Source of the DNA: an uncultured Erythrobacteraceae bacterium
GTDB lineage: Bacteria > Pseudomonadota > Alphaproteobacteria > Sphingomonadales > Sphingomonadaceae
Assembly: GCA_950071875.1 (NCBI GenBank)
Contig: CATMNW010000137.1
Span: forward strand, 1 to 6,889
DNA length: 6,889 bases
Direction: 5' to 3'
The first letter of the stretch is position 1; the number at the start of each line of letters is the position of its first letter. The notes under the pieces are model-generated. The model worked only from the letters and a program-made list of their open reading frames with translations. It had not been told where the DNA came from and did not search any database. The position numbers and the translations under genes are program-made. Shown one piece after another: positions 5,873 through 6,889 of this stretch.

Positions 5873-6838
5873 TCAAGCGCCGACATTTGCCAAAGCCTGC
5901 TCACTGCTATGGTGGGATGGAGGCCCATTGTCGCTAGAACGTTTCTCGCGATAGGCGAGAAGCCGTAGAGCATTGGCAACGACAATCAGTGTAGAGCCCT
6001 CATGCACAGCAACTGCGGGACCAATGCCGAGACCGAAGATGGTCGCCGGAATGAGCACTGCGACAATCCCGAGGCTCACCACCATGTTCTGGCGAATGAT
6101 GGAACGGGTCTTGCGGCTGAGGTCGACCGCGAACGGCAGCTTGGCGAGGTCATCTGCCATAAGTGCGACATCGGCGGTTTCCAATGCGACGTCGGACCCG
6201 GCTGCGCCCATTGCTATCCCGACGGTTGCATTTGCCATGGCAGGAGCATCGTTCACCCCGTCTCCGACCATTGCCACTTTGTCCTGACCGGCGAGCTTGC
6301 GGATAGCTTCGACTTTGTCATTAGGCATTAGATTGCCCCATGCCTCATCGAGACCAACATCCTCTCCGACAGCGTCGGCGACCCTCTGATCATCGCCGGA
6401 GATCATGATCATTCTCGTGATTCCGAGTTCGCGCAGCGCGTTAAGCGTCGTTCTTGCTGCCGCGCGCGGTGTGTCCAATAGCCCAATGGCTCCAAGATCG
6501 CGCGTCCGCGAACGGATAGCCATCGTGGTCCGCCCACGCTCGCGCAAAACCTCGATTGCGCTCGTCAATTCAGGGCCAAGCGGAGGGACCCCGTCGACAC
6601 CGAACATCTCGAGTTTGCCGATCCAGACTTTTTCACCTCCGACGATCGCGGTAATGCCCTTGCCCGTGAAACTTTCGAGGTCGGTCGCCGCCGGCAACGC
6701 TTCTTCACCATTTCGCTCGGCACTATCCCTGACGATGGCTTGGGCCAGCGGATGGTCGCTCAAACTCTCCGCTGCCGACGCGATTCTCAGCAATTCGCGC
6801 TCGGACACGCCGGTCGCTGTCTCGATATCGGTTACCCA
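5873..6838 (-). pseudogene. P1B-type metal ATPase, C-terminal half only (P1B-4-like remnant)
   Basis: This is the C-terminal part of a heavy-metal exporting P-type ATPase. Present are the nucleotide-binding HP motif (SDHPLAQAIV), the P-domain motifs SGDD and GDGVNDAP, the stretch GSDVALETADVALM, and the last two membrane helices. The final helix contains HEGST (codons near 6004-5990), the TM8 signature of the P1B-4 subgroup (Co, Zn or Fe(II) exporters such as CoaT, CzcP and PfeT). That position in Zn/Cd ATPases of the ZntA group has a D-x-G instead. Missing are the phosphorylation motif DKTGT, the actuator domain and TM1-6 with the SPC site. Homology begins at VTDIETATG, about where DKTGTLTxGxPR should precede it, and the frame meets a TAA at 6844-6842. 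No DKTGT is found in the other two frames of that strand, so this is a truncation, not a frameshift. A 311-residue product could start at GTG 6808 but could not be phosphorylated. Confidence 0.88.
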
Positions 6839-6889
6839 ATGTTACGGACGTCGAGGAACAGCCTTTCACCGTGCACGAAGCCATCGCCG
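6832..6889 (-). other. Unidentified sequence upstream of the ATPase breakpoint, with a short open frame
   Basis: Beyond the point where ATPase similarity ends, one minus-strand frame is open from the window edge to a TAA at 6834-6832. It reads GDGFVHGERLFLDVRNIG. It could be the tail of another gene, possibly itself cut at the junction, or simply chance over 18 codons. I do not recognise the peptide. No insertion-sequence terminal repeat is recognisable in this stretch. Confidence 0.3.

Noticed and set aside
5873..6844. ATPase defect explained by a simple frameshift or sequencing error near 6842
   Set aside because: None of the three minus-strand frames upstream of 6838 contains DKTGT or other ATPase sequence within the 50 available bases, although DKTGT should lie there.

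Overview
The window is a heavy-metal homeostasis island that most resembles an alphaproteobacterial, probably sphingomonad, genome. The reasons are fairly high GC, many GTG/TTG-type starts, dense ATGA gene overlaps, a large TonB-dependent receptor with an IIVTG-type TonB box, and short CDF transporters lacking the usual C-terminal domain. No ribosomal, phage, CRISPR or insertion-sequence gene is visible. The taxonomic call is inference from protein style only.

Layout from left to right. The left edge (188 to 1, minus) holds the start of a cation diffusion facilitator (CDF) gene that runs off the window. It is divergent from a MerR-family metal sensor gene (264-659, plus). The 75-bp gap between them holds a perfect 9-3-9 dyad inside a -35/-10 pair with a 19-bp spacer, the signature of a MerR-controlled promoter reading towards the CDF gene. 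Convergent with the regulator is a FecA-like TonB-dependent receptor (2907-673, minus). It has its own candidate promoter, and a Fur-box-like dyad overlaps the -35.

Upstream of the receptor, also on the minus strand, is a compact set of four genes joined by 4-bp ATGA overlaps: a SpoIIAA-like (STAS/SEC14-type) soluble protein (5802-5443), a short CTD-less CDF (5446-4817), an unrecognised 8-TM membrane protein (4820-3978) and a full-length zinc-type CDF (3981-3049). Directly upstream of these lies the C-terminal half of a P1B-type ATPase (about 6838-5873). Its TM8 motif HEGST points to the P1B-4 (Co/Zn/Fe) subgroup. It has lost the phosphorylation motif and all upstream domains, and homology stops abruptly near position 6838, so it is scored as a broken gene. 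The last ~50 bases are a different, unidentified sequence.

Taken together, the window encodes inner-membrane export of divalent metals by three CDFs and formerly an ATPase, a metal-sensing activator for at least one CDF, and an outer-membrane receptor that may be iron- or zinc-regulated. The least explained part, and the best candidate for something undescribed, is the translationally coupled unit STAS protein / short CDF / 8-TM protein / long CDF. It suggests the soluble protein and the 8-TM protein work with the two CDFs, but no function can be proven from sequence alone.
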